Shown in pieces: positions 34,645 to 36,194 of a DNA stretch of 36,194 bases. The number at the start of each line of letters is the position of its first letter. Position 1 is the stretch's first letter. The notes under the pieces are model-generated. The model saw nothing but the letters and a program-made list of their open reading frames with translations. It was not told the origin of the DNA and did not search any database. Source of the stretch: Arsenophonus sp045399315. Its GTDB lineage: Bacteria > Pseudomonadota > Gammaproteobacteria > Enterobacterales > Enterobacteriaceae. The position numbers were made by a program, and so were the translations under genes. Location: assembly GCA_045399315.1 (NCBI GenBank), contig DAYVGO010000031.1, positions 1 to 36,194 of the forward strand. Direction: 5' to 3'.

Positions 34645-35324
34645 TTGAGCAATATCGCAACTTAATTCTGGATGAAACAGCTGTTCGGCAATAATAAACC
34701 AAGCCAAAACAGAACGCTGTCCAAGATTAAATTATTAGACAAACACGATGCTAAACCCGGCAACTTTATCTGCTGAGCTAAAACCAACAATACAAATAAA
34801 CTACTAACTAAAATGAATCAAGTTCGCTCAAAGATTGAAAACAAACCAGCATGTAAGTTGAAAATGGTGCAAACTAATCACACGGCATGAGTTGGTAGTG
34901 GTAATGGTCGTTGTAAGCCTGTATTAAATTGGGATAATAACGTCGTTAAGCCTAATAATATTATCGATTGCGTGCGTTTTCTAGCAACCACCATCCAAAG
35001 TGGATCTAATGCCAAAATAAAATCGGTAGCAAACACCTAACTGTTGTCATAAGCTAGCTTAATATTGGCGCTAACTGAGAACCAAATAAAGTTATTGCCG
35101 ATATCGTCAATCTAAACAATACGAATATATTGGCAAAAGTTCAGCAAAATCAATCTATCAGCAAATGACTTTGTTTTAGTGAAAACCTAACATTGGGCCT
35201 GTCTAGTCCACTAAGTAACAACATTCAATATGGCATTAATAGAACTGCTGTTGAGCAAAACAACCTAGCATTCAACCGGATAGAATGGATAATAATGCTA
35301 ATTGAAGCCGTTAAAAAAGCATAA
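34645..35324 (+). pseudogene. Decayed gene of unknown function with multiple in-frame stops
   Basis: An AGGAG (34631-34635) lies 9 bases before a TTG at 34645, which may be a damaged ATG. From there one frame gives plausible protein for about 410 bases but is cut by five in-frame stops: TAA 34663, TGA 34774, TGA 34888, TAA 35038 and TAA 35050 (first base given). Near 35090 the sense text moves to another frame, has one more TGA near 35168 and ends at 35322-35324 with LIEAVKKA. Recognisable stretches such as VGSGNGRCKPVLNWDNNVV and SSPLSNNIQYGINRTAVEQ did not suggest a family. A strong terminator follows directly, so this was a complete gene unit. Confidence 0.55.
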
Positions 35325-35330
35325 TAACAT

Positions 35331-35357
35331 GGGGAAAGTAATATTTCCCCTTTTATT
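35331..35357 (+). terminator. Rho-independent terminator
   Basis: GGGGAAA (35331-35337) and TTTCCCC (35344-35350) form a perfect 7-pair stem with a 6-base loop, followed by TTTTATT. It lies 7 bases after the stop of the decayed plus-strand gene. It is the clearest intrinsic terminator of the window. Confidence 0.85.
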
Positions 35358-35478
35358 ATTAACTAAACAGATAGCAACCTGAATAAATTGTAGTAGCTCA
35401 GACTAGAGCTGACAGTTACCGGTTATTTATACCTTATCTGTCAGGCTAAATTTGGCTTAAATCTTTTTCTCTTCAAAT

Positions 35479-36194
35479 TTATTTCCCTTCTAGTAAAGTT
35501 GCCATTGGTGTACGCCCACAACATATTTTGTCTTGATGAGTCCGTTGATTATTGTATTCCACTAACCATTTGTCTAAATCAAATTGTAATTCCGCTAAAT
35601 TACCGTAGATTTTCTTACGAAAAGCCATCTGATAGAACTCTTGTAATATGGTTTTATGAAAGCGTTCACAAATCCCATTCGTTTAAGGTGAACAGGCTTT
35701 CGTTTTTGTGTGATCAATATCGTTGATAGCCAGATAAAGTTGATAATCGTGATGTTCAACTTTACCACAATACTCACTCCCTCGTTTGCCAATATACGTA
35801 ATACAGGTAACCCATGTTGGGTGTAAAAAGGGAGTACCTTGTCATTTAATAAATCCGCTGCCGTTATAGACATGTCCAACACCTTTTAAATGTCCCACAT
35901 AAAAAGTACCTTGTGAACCCGGATAACCCGTTTCAATCTCACCACTGCTCTCATCATCCTGCGCTTTCTTTTCGAGTGTGCTGATTTGTGATTCTGACAG
36001 AATAATCCCTTCTGTCACTATCTTATCTTAAAGGGCTTTTAAACGTTTTTTAAAATTTTCCAGATTATGGCGTAGCCAAATAGAGCGAACGCCACTCCCA
36101 GAAACAAAAATGCTTTTTTTCTTAGTTCATTACTACTGCTGTGTTGTCCGTGTGCAGGGTATTCAATGACATAATCAACCACAGCCCGTTCAAT
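35479..36194 (-). pseudogene. IS481-family transposase, degenerate and cut by window end
   Basis: Read on the minus strand and across frames, the text is that of an IS481-type DDE transposase: EYPAHGQHSSSNELRKK, FVSGSGVRSIWLRHNLENF, then GEIETGYPGSQGTFYVGHLKGVGHV, ITAADLLNDKVLPFY, EYCGKVEHHDYQLYLAINDI, TNGICERFHKTILQEFYQM and finally CCGRTPMATLLEGK, ending at the TAA 35479-35481. It carries a stop in the N-terminal part and frameshifts. Between GVGHV and ITAADLLND the segment that normally holds the catalytic DTY-type Asp is missing (about 25 codons). The element is dead. Its outer end may lie near 35439 (TGTCAGGC), but no inverted repeat partner is visible. Confidence 0.82.

Noticed and set aside
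1..36194. CRISPR arrays, tRNA or rRNA genes
   Set aside because: No regularly spaced repeats, cloverleaf-like segments or rRNA-like conserved stretches were seen.

Overview
The window is AT-rich DNA from a gammaproteobacterium of the order Enterobacterales. The gene content, AT bias and many decaying genes suggest an insect-associated lineage such as Arsenophonus or a relative. That assignment is inference; no rRNA or housekeeping gene is present to fix it. The centre (about 3.4-33.0 kb) is a nearly complete SPI-2/Ssa-Esc type III secretion system (T3SS). Almost every gene lies on the minus strand, tightly packed and often with 4-base ATGA overlaps.

Layout from left to right. (1) Positions 1-2898 hold a broken effector gene: a toxin-like N-terminal module read in several frames, then pentapeptide repeats and a SopA/NleL-type HECT-like C-terminus whose catalytic Cys is still visible. 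(2) Positions 3075-3296 hold a 73-codon membrane protein. (3) On the minus strand at 8733-3393 is the ssaM-sctV-N-O-P-Q operon. (4) On the minus strand at 16907-8968 is sctF-ssaH-sctI-J-K-L-W, then a CesT-like chaperone and an unrecognised protein of about 1238 residues, where SPI-2 would go straight from ssaL to ssaM. (5) On the minus strand at 26390-17593 is ssaB-sctC-sctD-ssaE-sseA-sseB-sscA-sseC-sseD-sscB-like-sseF-like. (6) The SsrA-like hybrid kinase (plus strand, 26599-29394) converges on the SsrB-like response regulator (minus strand, 30052-29408). (7) sctR-S-T-U (minus strand, 32978-30224) sits beyond ssrB instead of after sctQ, so the cluster is permuted relative to Salmonella SPI-2. 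(8) To the right are two decayed genes on the plus strand, a good terminator and a dead IS481-family transposase.

How the parts fit: sctC/D/J form the rings, sctR/S/T/U/V the export gate, sctN/L/O/K/Q the ATPase and sorting platform, sctF/I the needle and rod with ssaE/ssaH as needle chaperones, sseB/C/D the translocon with sseA/sscA chaperones, and ssaB/ssaL(sctW)/ssaM the translocator-to-effector switch. Candidate effectors are the SseF-like protein and the giant protein, each beside a likely chaperone.

The most useful new observation is a conserved box, core TATCCGGTAAATACCTGA, in front of all four minus-strand secretion operons. In three of them it lies 52-78 bases before the start codon; in the needle operon it lies about 310 bases before. 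It is a strong candidate for the operator of the SsrB-like regulator or another master regulator.
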